Shown here piece by piece: positions 17,186-25,792 of a stretch of 64,000 nucleotides of DNA. Position 1 is the stretch's first letter. Each line of letters begins with the position of its first letter. Where the stretch lies: the NCBI RefSeq assembly GCF_039541795.1, contig NZ_BAABGX010000003.1, positions 124,001 to 188,000 of the forward strand, written 5' to 3'. The notes beneath the pieces were generated by a model, which ran no database searches, had not been told where the DNA came from, and was given only the letters and a program-made list of their open reading frames with translations. This DNA is from Nibribacter koreensis. GTDB lineage: Bacteria > Bacteroidota > Bacteroidia > Cytophagales > Hymenobacteraceae. The position numbers and the translations under genes are program-made.

Positions 17186-17213
17186 TTCCCAATAAGATAT
17201 AATTTGAGGGAGG

Positions 17214-17246
17214 CCTCGTAGGTTTTTAAAACCTGCGAGGTCTTTT
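17214..17246 (+). terminator. Terminator of dxs
   Basis: Twelve-pair stem (17214-17225 with 17229-17240, one G-T) and a short T-run, which runs straight into palindromic copy 10. Confidence 0.82.
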
Positions 17247-17284
17247 CGTTTTTGGCCTGTTTTAAGGGAAACAGGCTAAAAGTG
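17247..17284. repeat. 38-bp palindromic element, copy 10
   Basis: CGTTTTTGGCCTGTTTT, loop AAGG, then GAAACAGGCTAAAAGTG. It starts immediately after the dxs terminator's T-run. Confidence 0.85.
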
Positions 17285-17357
17285 GTGTCAGCGAATCGAA
17301 ATGTATGTTATCGTGTCTTGGTAGCAAACATGAAATGCTGTTGCTACGTGCCTGCTT

Positions 17358-17471
17358 CAAGTTTTAAACTTGGAGCTTTTAATAGGGCAAGTTTTCAACT
17401 TGCGTAAGTTTGTGGGCGCGTAAGACGCAAGTTGAAAACTTGCCCTATAGTGACCACAAGTTAAAAACTTG
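17358..17471. repeat. Cluster of four 15-bp CAAGTT-N3-AACTTG dyads with a 24-bp inverted repeat
   Basis: Dyads lie at 17358-17372, 17388-17402, 17428-17442 and 17457-17471. The middle two are embedded in a perfect 24-base inverted repeat, 17382-17405 against 17425-17448, separated by 19 bases. The gap 17186-17586 holds this cluster, the dxs terminator and two copies of the 38-bp palindrome, and no gene. Confidence 0.9.
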
Positions 17472-17519
17472 CGGTAGAGCAGGAAGGTAGAGAAAGAAGA
17501 TGAGCAGTGGGTAAGAACC

Positions 17520-17557
17520 CGTTTTTAGCTTGTTTTACCCAAAACAGACCAAAAACG
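17520..17557. repeat. 38-bp palindromic element, copy 11
   Basis: CGTTTTTAGCTTGTTTT, loop ACCC, AAAACAGACCAAAAACG, 29 bases before the next gene. Confidence 0.88.
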
Positions 17558-17586
17558 GCGTCCGGAAATATTTGTACCTTCACCCA

Positions 17587-17904
17587 ATGACAACGCCAGA
17601 ACATACGCCACTTCCAACCCTACCACTACAAGAAAAGCTCATCATTATTGGTAGGTCACTGCTGTTGGTAGTGGTCATTTATACGGTCATCGATTTGTAC
17701 ATACCGGTTAAGAAGATATTGTTCGGCGAGGTCATCACTTGGAAGGAAACAATCTCCCATCTGGAGGTGCTGGAGAAGTGGCCTATTGTAGCCATCATCA
17801 CCGCCTTAATGGCCAACAACAGCATCAAGAAAAAGACCAAGGCCCTGCAAGAAGCCCAGGCCCAGCCCCAAGAAACGGCAGAACAAGGAACAGTAGGTAA
17901 ATAA
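17587..17904 (+). CDS. Small membrane protein of unknown function
   Basis: 105 aa. One strong membrane helix (IIIGRSLLLVVVIYTVIDLYI) and a second weaker segment (WPIVAIITALMANN), then a charged, Gln/Ala-rich tail (KKKTKALQEAQAQPQETAEQG). I recognise no family. The frame extends upstream to 17530, but that stretch overlaps palindromic copy 11, so the ATG at 17587 is preferred. Confidence 0.65.
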   Translation: MTTPEHTPLPTLPLQEKLIIIGRSLLLVVVIYTVIDLYIPVKKILFGEVITWKETISHLEVLEKWPIVAIITALMANNSIKKKTKALQEAQAQPQETAEQGTVGK

Positions 17905-17911
17905 TCTTCTT

Positions 17912-17949
17912 CGTTTTTCGCCTCTTTTCCGTAAAACAGGTCAAAATCA
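17912..17949. repeat. 38-bp palindromic element, copy 12
   Basis: CGTTTTTCGCCTCTTTT, loop CCGT, AAAACAGGTCAAAATCA, eight bases after a stop and eight before the hydrolase start. Confidence 0.8.
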
Positions 17950-17957
17950 GAATTCTT

Positions 17958-18773
17958 ATGACACCCAATCTTCTTTCCCATACCCAGTCCGGTACCGGTC
18001 CTACCTTGGTTTTCTTGCACGGCTTCTGCGAAAGCAAGGAAGTCTGGACCGATTTCGTGAAGCCGCTCTTACATGAATTCCAGATCATCACCCTAGACCT
18101 GCCCGGTCACGGCGAAAGCGAACTCCCCAAAGATTATTCTATGGAAGCCCAGGCGCGGCAAGTACAAGAGACGCTGGTGTCCTTGAACGTGGAGAAGTGC
18201 CTGTTGGTAGGCCATTCCATGGGCGGTTACGTGAGTCTGGCGGTGGCCGAGCAGTTTCCGGACCTATTGTACGGCTTGTGCCTGTTCCACTCCAGCGCGC
18301 TGGCAGACAATGAGGAGAAGAAAGAAAGCCGCAACAAGACGGTAGAGTTCATCCAGAAGCACGGTGTAGACAAGTTTATGGAGACGTTCGTGGCCCCGCT
18401 GTTCGCAGAGAGCAATAGAGTGTCCTGCCAGCCCGCCATTGAAAAGATGCAGACCATTGGCAAGGCCACGCCGCAAGAAACCATCATTGGCTGTCTGCAG
18501 GCCATGCGCGACAGAAAAGACCGTACCGAGGTATTGAAAACCACGCCTATTCCGGTGTTCTTCATGGCGGGCAAAGAAGACCCAGCCGTACCGCTAGAAG
18601 CTACTCTGCAACAGTGCCACCTTCCTGAGAATAGCATGACCTACTTCCTGGGCCACGTGGGGCACATGGGCATGTTTGAGAATACGGCCCTCACGCGGCA
18701 GGCCCTGCTCAAGTTTGCAGAGACACTGTCGCCGGCCAACGCCCAGAAGTACCGCTCTCAGAACTCGTTCTAA
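17958..18773 (+). CDS. Alpha/beta-fold hydrolase
   Basis: 271 aa, single hydrolase domain. The oxyanion-hole HGF lies at residues 21-23 (VFLHGFCESKEVW), then DLPGHGESELP, the nucleophile elbow GHSMGG with Ser 87, an acid candidate in AGKEDPAVP and the base His in LGHVGHMGMFE. There is no signal peptide, so it is cytoplasmic. The fold covers esterases, lipases and MenH-like lyases; the substrate is not readable. The start is an ATG eight bases after palindromic copy 12. Confidence 0.88.
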   Translation: MTPNLLSHTQSGTGPTLVFLHGFCESKEVWTDFVKPLLHEFQIITLDLPGHGESELPKDYSMEAQARQVQETLVSLNVEKCLLVGHSMGGYVSLAVAEQFPDLLYGLCLFHSSALADNEEKKESRNKTVEFIQKHGVDKFMETFVAPLFAESNRVSCQPAIEKMQTIGKATPQETIIGCLQAMRDRKDRTEVLKTTPIPVFFMAGKEDPAVPLEATLQQCHLPENSMTYFLGHVGHMGMFENTALTRQALLKFAETLSPANAQKYRSQNSF

Positions 18774-18887
18774 ACTGAAATTCATTCACAAGCCGAAGTA
18801 GAAAAAGGGGTAAGTATATAGTGGTTTCGCTATTTATGTGTAGTATTAGGCTTTCTTTTACTGCTACTTTTTCTTGCCGGTTTTTGT

Positions 18888-19373
18888 ATGAATGACGCCC
18901 ATTATCATCTGTTGTTAAATCACTTGCCTATTCTGGGTTCCTTGTTCGGGGCGCTGTTGTTGGCCTCTGGGTTTTTCACCAAAAGCGTGTCGGTGCTGAA
19001 GGCGGGCATGACCACCATCTTAATCGTTTCGTTGCTGACCATGCCGGCCTACTTTACCGGTGAAGCCGCTGAGGAAGTGGTGGAGCATCTGCCGGGCGTG
19101 CGCCATGATGACATTGAGGCCCATGAAGAAGCCGCCGAGTTTGCCCTGTGGGCGATGGGAGCCGCCGGCGCCGCCGCCTTGATGGGCTTGCTGACCACTT
19201 CCAGCCGAAGTTCCCGTTCCCAACGACCTAAGACGTGGGCCGTGGTAACCTTATTTGTGACCCTGGGAGCCTTCGGTGTCATGGCCTGGACAGGCGTAAC
19301 CGGCGGACAGATTCGGCACAGCGAGTTACACCAGGAGAAATTGATTGCACCTGCTCCGGCAGACAAGAAGTAA
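18888..19373 (+). CDS. Four-helix membrane protein (DUF2231-like)
   Basis: 161 aa with four membrane segments. Conserved-looking polar residues sit at membrane edges: HYHLLLNHLPILGSLFGALLL at the start, GEAAEEVVEHLPGVRHDDIEAHEEAAEFA in the middle loop and TGGQIRHSELH near the end. The layout resembles DUF2231-type proteins, in which such His residues have been suggested to bind haem or metal. The function is unknown. It stands alone; the 320 bases to the next gene contain palindromic copy 13 and no other gene. Confidence 0.7.
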   Translation: MNDAHYHLLLNHLPILGSLFGALLLASGFFTKSVSVLKAGMTTILIVSLLTMPAYFTGEAAEEVVEHLPGVRHDDIEAHEEAAEFALWAMGAAGAAALMGLLTTSSRSSRSQRPKTWAVVTLFVTLGAFGVMAWTGVTGGQIRHSELHQEKLIAPAPADKK

Positions 19374-19538
19374 AGTGGCACAGAACTTATAACAACTACT
19401 TTCTTGAAGGAAGTAGCAGGAACGCCCGCCCTAGTTGGTGTTATCACGAACAAGTAACATACAGTTTCTGATTGAAAAGGGTGCCTGTCTCGCTTGTTGG
19501 TGATGCCACCAACCAGGGCAACGGAACTACCAATATCC

Positions 19539-19586
19539 AAAGCCGTTTTTGGCCTGTTTTCCTAAAAACAGGCCAAAAACGGCTTT
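19539..19586. repeat. 38-bp palindromic element, copy 13 (extended stem)
   Basis: Core 19544-19581 has perfect 17-base arms around CCTA. Flanking AAAGC and GCTTT extend the stem to 22-23 pairs, making a strong terminator-like hairpin. Confidence 0.95.
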
Positions 19587-19693
19587 TCTTTTAGAAAGCG
19601 CTGGCGCTTATTTTATTAACTGCCGCTTTTCCTCTATTTTCAAGCATCCTAACTCCACCTAACTAACAAAAGACAGACGTCTTCGCATAAGGC

Positions 19694-22627
19694 ATGATGC
19701 TACGCAAACCACTCTTCCCCTTGATGATGCTGGGCTTTTTGAGCCTACCCGCCATCGCCCAGAAAAACAAAGAAAAACAGCCGCCCTTTACGCCTGCCAA
19801 AGAGCGCTTAGAAGGCTACCAGCAACGGCTTAAACTTCAGCAGAACTCCATTGCCGGCAACATCGCGTTCCGCAACGTGGGGCCTACCGTGATGAGCGGC
19901 CGCGTGGTAGACTTGGACGTGTCGCCTACAGACCCCACCAATTTCTACGTGGCCTACGCCTCTGGAGGACTGTGGCATACTACCAACAACGGCATTTCCT
20001 TTGAGCCTTTGTTTGACCGTCAGGCGGTGATGACCATTGGCGACATTGCCGTGGACTGGAAGACCAACACCATCTGGGTAGGCACTGGCGAAAGCAACTC
20101 TAGCCGTTCCTCGTATTCTGGGGTAGGTATTTATAAGTCAACCGACGGCGGAAAAACCTGGCAACACAAAGGCCTTCCGGAGTCACATCACATTGGGCGT
20201 ATTATCCTGAGCCCCACAGACCCGAACACGGCCTGGGTGGCGGCGGTGGGCCACTTGTACTCACCTAACCAGGAGCGCGGCATTTTCAAAACCACCGACG
20301 GCGGCAATACCTGGAAGCACGTCTTGAAAGGCGGGAACGCTAACACGGGCGCCGTGGACATGGTCATTGACCCAACTAACCCCAATACCTTGTACGCCAG
20401 CTTGTGGCAACGTGAGCGCCGGGCCTGGAACTTCGTGGAAAGCGGAAGTGGCTCTGGCGTGTACAAAAGCACCAACGGCGGTGAGACCTGGCAGAAAATG
20501 GACGGCGGTCTGCCATCCGGCGAAGGCGTGGGCCGCATCGGCTTGACCATCTTCCCGGGCAACCCGAAGATCATCTATGCCAGTGTTGATAACCAGGAAC
20601 TACGCAAGGACGTGAAGCCGGCCGTGGCCAGCAACACCAACAAACTGCGCAAGGAGCAGTTCAAGGACTTCACCAAAGAAGACTTCCTGAAGCTGGATGA
20701 CGCTACCATCAACACCTTTTTAGACGACAACAACTTTCCGAGAACCTATACCGCCCGCTCTGTGAAGGAGATGGTGCGCACGGATAAGATTAGACCGGTG
20801 GCATTGTCGGATTTCTTGGTAGACGCCAACTCTATCATGATTGAGACCCCGGTGACGGGCGCGCAGGTGTACCGCTCAGACGATGCCGGCCTTACCTGGA
20901 AGAAAACCCACGAAGGCTACATTGACGACCTATACTATACCTACGGCTACTATTTCGGGGTGATTAGAGTATCGCCTATCAACCCAGACCATGTGTATGT
21001 GCTGGGTGTGCCGTTGCTCAAGTCTGAGGACGCGGGTAAAACCTGGAAGAACATTGAAGGCGACAACGTGCACTCAGACCATCAGGATTTATGGGTGAGC
21101 CCTACCAAGCAAGGTCACTTAATCAGTGGCAATGACGGTGGTTTGAATATTACGTATGATGACGGTAAGACGTGGTTCAAAGCCAATTCGCAGGCTTTGG
21201 GGCAGTTCTATTCTGTGGCGGTAGACATGGCCACGCCTTATAACGTGTATGGCGGTTTGCAGGACAACGGCGTTTGGGGCGGACCAAGCACCTACCAGGC
21301 CAGCAATGCCTGGACCGAAAACGGCCGTTACCCATACCAGCGTTTGGGCGGTGGCGACGGCATGATGGTGCAGGTAGATTTCAGGGACAACAACACGGTT
21401 TACACCGGCTCACAGTACGGCGCTTACTTCAGGCTGAACAAGGCCACTGGCCAGCGCATGCCTATCCAGCCTAAGCACCAATTGGGTGAGCGTCCGTTGC
21501 GCTTCAACTGGGAAAGCCCGATTCTCTTGTCACGTCATAACCAGGATGTCCTGTACTTCGGGTCTAACAAATTCCACCGCTCTTTGAACAAGGGCGAGAA
21601 CATGGAAGCCCTGTCTGGTGACCTGACCAATGGCGGAAGAGCTGGTGACGTGGGCTACGGCACCTTAACGGTGATTGAGGAATCTCCTAAGCGTTTTGGC
21701 CTATTGTACACGGGCTCAGATGATGGACTAATCCATGTAAGCCGCGATGGTGGCTATACCTGGACCAAGATTTCTGACAAGCTCCCTAAGGACATGTGGA
21801 TCAGTGCCATCTCGGCTTCGAATGAAAACGAAGGCACCGTATATGCTACCTTAAACGGCTACCGTTGGGATGATTTCACGCCGTACCTGTACATGTCTAC
21901 GGACTATGGTAAGAACTGGAAGCAACTAGGTAAGAACCTGCCTAAAGAGCCTTTGAACGTAGTTAAAGAAGACCCTAAAAACCCTAATTTGCTTTTTGTA
22001 GGCACAGACAACGGCCTGTACATGTCACTGGACAAAGGACAAACATTCCAAGCAATGGGCGGTGATGATTTGCCATCGGTGTCGGTGCATGATTTGGCCA
22101 TCCATCCAAGAGAGAATGACCTGGTGGTGGGTACGCACGGGCGCTCCTTGTTTATTGGGAACATTGCCCATTTACAGCAGTTGACCTCAGAAATTCAAGG
22201 CAAGGCGGTGCATATGTTCGCGTTGACCGCGCCGCAGTACTCTGAGCGTTGGGGAGAGAAATTTGGTGCTTATGGTGACACGTTCACGCCTAACCTGACC
22301 GTGCCATTTTATGTGAACAACGCTGGCACCACTACCATCAGAATCAAAACGGACAAAGGCCAGGTATTAAAGCAGGTAACAGATCAAAGCGAGAAAGGCT
22401 TGAATTACGTGGGCTATGACTTAACCGTAGAACCTGCCAACCAAACCGCTTATGAGCAAGCCTTGAACGAAGGCCGTAAAGGCGGCGAGGCCGTGAAAGT
22501 AGCTCCGGCTTCTAACAAGAGCCTGTACCTGAAGCCTGGCAAATACACCGTAGAGGTAGAAGCCAACGGCTCTAAGACCACGCAGGAGTTTGTGATTAAA
22601 GCCCCTGAGCGCAGAGGCAGAGAATAG
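19694..22627 (+). CDS. Secreted sortilin-like/BNR-repeat beta-propeller protein
   Basis: 977 aa. Signal peptide ends at LPAIAQ. At least eight Asp-box motifs (S-x-D-x-G-x-T-W) are spread through the chain: STDGGKTWQH, TTDGGNTWKH, STNGGETWQK, SDDAGLTWKK, SEDAGKTWKN, SRDGGYTWTK, STDYGKNWKQ and SLDKGQTF. This is the VPS10/BNR ten-bladed propeller family often labelled glycosyl hydrolase, although most members have no proven enzymatic activity. The C-terminal 150 residues look like an Ig-type domain (KTTQEFVIKAPERRGRE at the end). There is no T9SS sorting domain that I can see. A second ATG lies one codon later. Confidence 0.85.
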   Translation: MMLRKPLFPLMMLGFLSLPAIAQKNKEKQPPFTPAKERLEGYQQRLKLQQNSIAGNIAFRNVGPTVMSGRVVDLDVSPTDPTNFYVAYASGGLWHTTNNGISFEPLFDRQAVMTIGDIAVDWKTNTIWVGTGESNSSRSSYSGVGIYKSTDGGKTWQHKGLPESHHIGRIILSPTDPNTAWVAAVGHLYSPNQERGIFKTTDGGNTWKHVLKGGNANTGAVDMVIDPTNPNTLYASLWQRERRAWNFVESGSGSGVYKSTNGGETWQKMDGGLPSGEGVGRIGLTIFPGNPKIIYASVDNQELRKDVKPAVASNTNKLRKEQFKDFTKEDFLKLDDATINTFLDDNNFPRTYTARSVKEMVRTDKIRPVALSDFLVDANSIMIETPVTGAQVYRSDDAGLTWKKTHEGYIDDLYYTYGYYFGVIRVSPINPDHVYVLGVPLLKSEDAGKTWKNIEGDNVHSDHQDLWVSPTKQGHLISGNDGGLNITYDDGKTWFKANSQALGQFYSVAVDMATPYNVYGGLQDNGVWGGPSTYQASNAWTENGRYPYQRLGGGDGMMVQVDFRDNNTVYTGSQYGAYFRLNKATGQRMPIQPKHQLGERPLRFNWESPILLSRHNQDVLYFGSNKFHRSLNKGENMEALSGDLTNGGRAGDVGYGTLTVIEESPKRFGLLYTGSDDGLIHVSRDGGYTWTKISDKLPKDMWISAISASNENEGTVYATLNGYRWDDFTPYLYMSTDYGKNWKQLGKNLPKEPLNVVKEDPKNPNLLFVGTDNGLYMSLDKGQTFQAMGGDDLPSVSVHDLAIHPRENDLVVGTHGRSLFIGNIAHLQQLTSEIQGKAVHMFALTAPQYSERWGEKFGAYGDTFTPNLTVPFYVNNAGTTTIRIKTDKGQVLKQVTDQSEKGLNYVGYDLTVEPANQTAYEQALNEGRKGGEAVKVAPASNKSLYLKPGKYTVEVEANGSKTTQEFVIKAPERRGRE

Positions 22628-22640
22628 ATTTTGCGTAAAC

Positions 22641-22678
22641 CGTTTTCGGGCTAATTCCCGGAAAACAGGCTAAAAACG
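22641..22678. repeat. 38-bp palindromic element, copy 14
   Basis: CGTTTTCGGGCTAATTC, loop CCGG, AAAACAGGCTAAAAACG, directly followed by the bidirectional terminator. Confidence 0.85.
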
Positions 22679-22709
22679 AAAAAGGAGGCTATGAGGGCCT
22701 CCTTTTTTT
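22679..22709. terminator. Bidirectional terminator (propeller gene / response regulator)
   Basis: Eleven-pair stem 22679-22689 with 22697-22707, A-run left and T-run right, three bases from the stop of the leftward regulator gene. Confidence 0.85.
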
Positions 22710-22712
22710 GTG

Positions 22713-23117
22713 TTAACTGAAATGCTCATTGACCAGGTGCATGGCGTCTGCCTGCGTCAAGGGCTTGGACAAGAAGCCCACCACGTCCGGGAACTCCTTC
22801 AGTTTCTCCAGGTCATAAAAGCTGGCCGAAGAGGAAAGGGTGAACACCTTTTTGGCTTTGTGGTGGTCGGGGAGTTCCTGGTACTGGGCCAGAAAGTCAA
22901 AGCCGTCCATGACAGACATTTTGATGTCCACCAGAATCAGGTCCAGAGGCAGGCTGGCGTTGGCATGGGCTTCGCCGGTGAGGTAGTTGAGGGCTTCCTC
23001 GCCGTTGAGCACCACGTCAATCTGCTGGGCAATCTCGGCCTTGTTCAAGACCCGCTGGTTCATATAATTGGTAATCTCGTCGTCGTCAATCAACAAGACT
23101 CTGTTGAGTTTTTTCAT
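22713..23117 (-). CDS. Single-domain response regulator
   Basis: 134 aa, a lone receiver domain without an output domain. The acidic pocket is D11-D13 (LLIDDDEITN), the phosphoacceptor is D64 in ILVDIKMSVMDG and the conserved Lys is K118 in LSKPL. The usual Pro after the phosphoacceptor loop is replaced by Ser (KMS for NMP). No histidine kinase is nearby, so it is probably a partner of an orphan or hybrid kinase. It converges on the propeller gene. Confidence 0.92.
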   Translation of the reverse strand: MKKLNRVLLIDDDEITNYMNQRVLNKAEIAQQIDVVLNGEEALNYLTGEAHANASLPLDLILVDIKMSVMDGFDFLAQYQELPDHHKAKKVFTLSSSASFYDLEKLKEFPDVVGFLSKPLTQADAMHLVNEHFS

Positions 23118-23357
23118 AGGTACTGGGGTTGTAGGGCACCGGTGTGCCGTGCTCTTGTAAAGATAGCGTCTTTCCTATATAGATGGACTATCCAGCAAAA
23201 TCTGTCTTTTACTATAACGTCTGCCCCGGCGGTGATTGTATGGTGGCCGGGCGCGTTTATCTGGTACGTGGCTTGCCTTGTTAAAGTGACAAAAAATACC
23301 AGAGTCGGTTCCATGTTGCACCATACTGCGTATATAGGAATATGTAGATGTAAGAGG
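23118..23357. other. Divergent intergenic region, no gene seen
   Basis: About 240 bases between the response regulator start and palindromic copy 15, presumably carrying the promoters of both flanking genes. I found no credible coding frame. Confidence 0.55.
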
Positions 23358-23395
23358 CGTTTTTGGCCTGATTTCCAGAAAACAGGCTAAAAACA
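23358..23395. repeat. 38-bp palindromic element, copy 15
   Basis: CGTTTTTGGCCTGATTT, loop CCAG, AAAACAGGCTAAAAACA, upstream of the lipoprotein gene; one of the few copies not near a 3' end. Confidence 0.88.
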
Positions 23396-23504
23396 AAAAA
23401 GTGGAAACAAAACATGCGCGGGCTTCTGAACATCCACAGAAAACCGGTATCTTCCAGAATCCATTGCTCATTCGTTTACCCTTGTGATTACCGCACCTAC
23501 CAAA

Positions 23505-24518
23505 ATGAAATCAAAGCAGGCCATGAAGTTGAAGTTAGGAGGGGCCCTTGCCCTGGCCTTTCTCTGGGGAGCCACCCTTACCAGTTGTAATTCTAAAGCC
23601 GCCGCAGAGGAGACGGCCCGTCAAGACAAAGAAATTGCCGCCGCGGCTGCCGCAGATTCGGTTAAAGCGGCCAAGGTAGTAGCAGACTCTCTGGCCGCCA
23701 AAGCCAAGGCAGACTCCATAGACTTGGCCACCAAAGCCATTCTGCCGCACAAACGCATCATTGCCTACTACGGTAACCCTATGTCTAAGCGCATGGGTAT
23801 TTTGGGCGAACTGCCGCCTAAGCAAATGCTCAAAAAATTGGACGAAGAGGTGAAGACCTGGAACGCCGTAGACCCGGCCACGCCCGTACAGCCTGCCTTG
23901 CACGTGATTGTGGTAACGGCCCAGGGCCAGCCCGGCAAAGGCGGCAAGTACCGTCTTCGCATGAGCGACCACGTAGCCGACTCTGTCATCTCCTGGGCCA
24001 AGCAACGTAACGCCATTGTGTTCCTGGACATTCAAATAGGCCAAAGCACTCTGCAAGAAGAGATTCCTAGGCTGGAGAAATGGCTGAAACTGCCGCAGGT
24101 GCACCTGGGCATTGACCCTGAGTTTGCCATGAAGAACGGCGGAATACCAGGCAGACGCGTAGGTACGGTGGATGCCGCAGATATTAACTATGCCACCGGT
24201 TTCTTGGCAGACGTGGCCAAGCGCTACAACCTGCCACCTAAGATTTTGGTAGTGCACCGCTTCACGCAACGCATGGTCACCAACTACCAGAATATCAGGT
24301 TACGGCCAAATGTTCAGTTTGTGATGCACATGGACGGCTGGGGAGACCGCATCTTGAAGAAGAGCACCTACAACGACTACATCAAGAAAGAGCCCGTACA
24401 GTACACCGGTTTCAAGATCTTCTACAAGAACGACACCAAGAAGCCCGGCTGGAAACTCTACGACCCGAAAGACCTGCTTAAGCTGACGCCGGTGCCGTTG
24501 TACATCCAGTACCAATAA
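23505..24518 (+). CDS. Lipoprotein, conserved TIM-barrel-like family of unknown function
   Basis: 337 aa. Lipobox TLTSC, then an Ala/Lys/Asp-rich coiled stretch (about 30-75), then a conserved globular domain: RIIAYYGNPMSKRMGILGE, LHVIVVTAQGQPGKGGKYRLRM, AIVFLDIQIGQSTLQEEIPRLEKWL, VHLGIDPEFAM, KILVVHRFTQRMVTNYQNI and FVMHMDGWG. The alternating strand/helix pattern with acidic strand ends looks like a TIM barrel. I recall the same motif series in actinobacterial lipoproteins of unknown function. The start could be a GTG at 23484, the ATG at 23505 or one at 23523; 23505 gives a normal lipoprotein signal. Confidence 0.8.
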   Translation: MKSKQAMKLKLGGALALAFLWGATLTSCNSKAAAEETARQDKEIAAAAAADSVKAAKVVADSLAAKAKADSIDLATKAILPHKRIIAYYGNPMSKRMGILGELPPKQMLKKLDEEVKTWNAVDPATPVQPALHVIVVTAQGQPGKGGKYRLRMSDHVADSVISWAKQRNAIVFLDIQIGQSTLQEEIPRLEKWLKLPQVHLGIDPEFAMKNGGIPGRRVGTVDAADINYATGFLADVAKRYNLPPKILVVHRFTQRMVTNYQNIRLRPNVQFVMHMDGWGDRILKKSTYNDYIKKEPVQYTGFKIFYKNDTKKPGWKLYDPKDLLKLTPVPLYIQYQ

Positions 24519-24539
24519 GGATACCCGTCTTTTATTTGA

Positions 24540-24587
24540 AAAGCCGTTTTCGGCCTGTTTTCCAGAAAACAGGCCGAAAACGGCTTT
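24540..24587. repeat. 38-bp palindromic element, copy 16 (extended stem)
   Basis: Core 24545-24582, CGTTTTCGGCCTGTTTT, loop CCAG, AAAACAGGCCGAAAACG: perfect arms with a compensated base change. Flanking AAAGC/GCTTT extends the stem to 22 pairs. Confidence 0.95.
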
Positions 24588-24736
24588 CTTCGTTTGGCAA
24601 GCGCGTGCGCAAAGTAGAAAGTAAGCTTGGCATTCTATGCGTGAAGGTGTAGTTTGCAGAAAATAGATAGAAAGGTGCGTGGCCAAAGCAACCTACCGTC
24701 CAGTTTGGGTATCTATACAGCAAAGACCCCATTGCT

Positions 24737-25084
24737 ATGAAACACCTGTACTTCCTGTGCCTTCTTGTTTTGATCTCTTTCTCTTCTTGTGAACTGGAAG
24801 AAGTCAACCGCACCTGTGACGTAGTCAAACCCACTGAGAACATTAAATGGCTGAAGGAGCGCGTGCAGGAATTAGAACGCTCTAACCGTTGCCAGTTTGT
24901 ACAGCAAGGCCAATACAACGGGCACAGCGTCTTCGTGATTGGTAGCTGTGAGCCCGGCGTCAACTCCATCAACTCCGTCTATGACTGCGAAGGCAACCTG
25001 CTTTGCTTCAACGGTGACGAAACCTGCCCTGATTTTGATAGGGAAGTGAAGGATTTGCGGATTATCTGGCAGGATGCGAATTAG
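24737..25084 (+). CDS. Small cysteine-containing lipoprotein
   Basis: 115 aa. Lipobox SSC (Cys about 19) after a hydrophobic signal. The mature part has six further cysteines (NRTCDVV, RCQFV, GSCEPG, YDCEGNLLCF, ETCPDF), probably disulfide-bonded in the periplasm. The spacing and VYDCEGNLLC resemble small DUF6970-type lipoproteins of Bacteroidota, without known function. Next to another lipoprotein gene, 43 bases downstream. Confidence 0.75.
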   Translation: MKHLYFLCLLVLISFSSCELEEVNRTCDVVKPTENIKWLKERVQELERSNRCQFVQQGQYNGHSVFVIGSCEPGVNSINSVYDCEGNLLCFNGDETCPDFDREVKDLRIIWQDAN

Positions 25085-25127
25085 GGGTAGGCTACAAATA
25101 GGAGGATGTGAGTAAAGTAAATGTTCA

Positions 25128-25718
25128 ATGAAAATAAAGCTCTTCCTAACTGTACTTTTCACTATTGTATTTCTTTCCTGCAACTCAAAGAATGATGTAG
25201 GAGTTAGAGCGGCTCAATCAAATTCAGATAATGTTTCACCCGCATTGGATGATTCTTCATCAACTTCAATCAAGAGTACTCGACGAGAGTATTGGCCGCT
25301 TGACAATGATGTTTTTGAAGAAGACACCGTTGTTCAGCTTAAGGATACTTTTCTGATTAAAACCAATAATTATAGCCTAAATGACAGCGCTGTAATTCAT
25401 ACAGCTACTGATGATTTGGGTCAATTCCTTGTACATAGTCACAATAGGGTTGTTGAAGTTACCATACTTAAAAATCAGAAACAGTATATCAAATCGATTC
25501 TATCTAAAAACATATTCGAGAAAAATACAGAACTTCAACTTACTGGAACTTCTTTCCAGAGGTATTCGAATGGAGAACACGTCTTTAGAATAGAAGCCTG
25601 TATTCCGGATACTGATGTTTGCGATGTAGCTGAAGTAGCAATGAATAATTTAGGTAAAGTTAGAGTGGTCCAATTCCTTAGTAATGAGGCAGACACAAAT
25701 ACTAATTCATCTAACTAA
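25128..25718 (+). CDS. Lipoprotein of unknown function, AT-rich
   Basis: 196 aa. Lipobox FLSC (Cys about 18), then a Ser/Asn/Asp-rich linker (to about 55) and a beta-rich domain without any motif I recognise. Two cysteines near the end (IEACIPDTDVCDVAEVAM) could form a disulfide. Codons end in A/T far more often than in neighbouring genes, suggesting recent acquisition or low expression. Confidence 0.7.
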   Translation: MKIKLFLTVLFTIVFLSCNSKNDVGVRAAQSNSDNVSPALDDSSSTSIKSTRREYWPLDNDVFEEDTVVQLKDTFLIKTNNYSLNDSAVIHTATDDLGQFLVHSHNRVVEVTILKNQKQYIKSILSKNIFEKNTELQLTGTSFQRYSNGEHVFRIEACIPDTDVCDVAEVAMNNLGKVRVVQFLSNEADTNTNSSN

Positions 25719-25746
25719 TTGAGTTCAGATTCATTAACAGAAATAC

Positions 25747-25784
25747 CGTTTTCAATCTCTTTTCCAGAAAACAGACCAATAACG
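25747..25784. repeat. 38-bp palindromic element, copy 17
   Basis: CGTTTTCAATCTCTTTT, loop CCAG, AAAACAGACCAATAACG: diverged, between convergent genes. Confidence 0.8.
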
Positions 25785-25792
25785 AACCAGCC

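Noticed and set aside
17358..17471. CRISPR-like array from regularly spaced repeats
   Set aside because: Units are only 15 bases, palindromic and imperfect, with uneven spacing, and no cas gene is near.
23114..23314. 66-codon leftward frame in the gap before the response regulator
   Set aside because: No family resemblance, no start signals, and it overlaps the region expected to hold the regulator's promoter.
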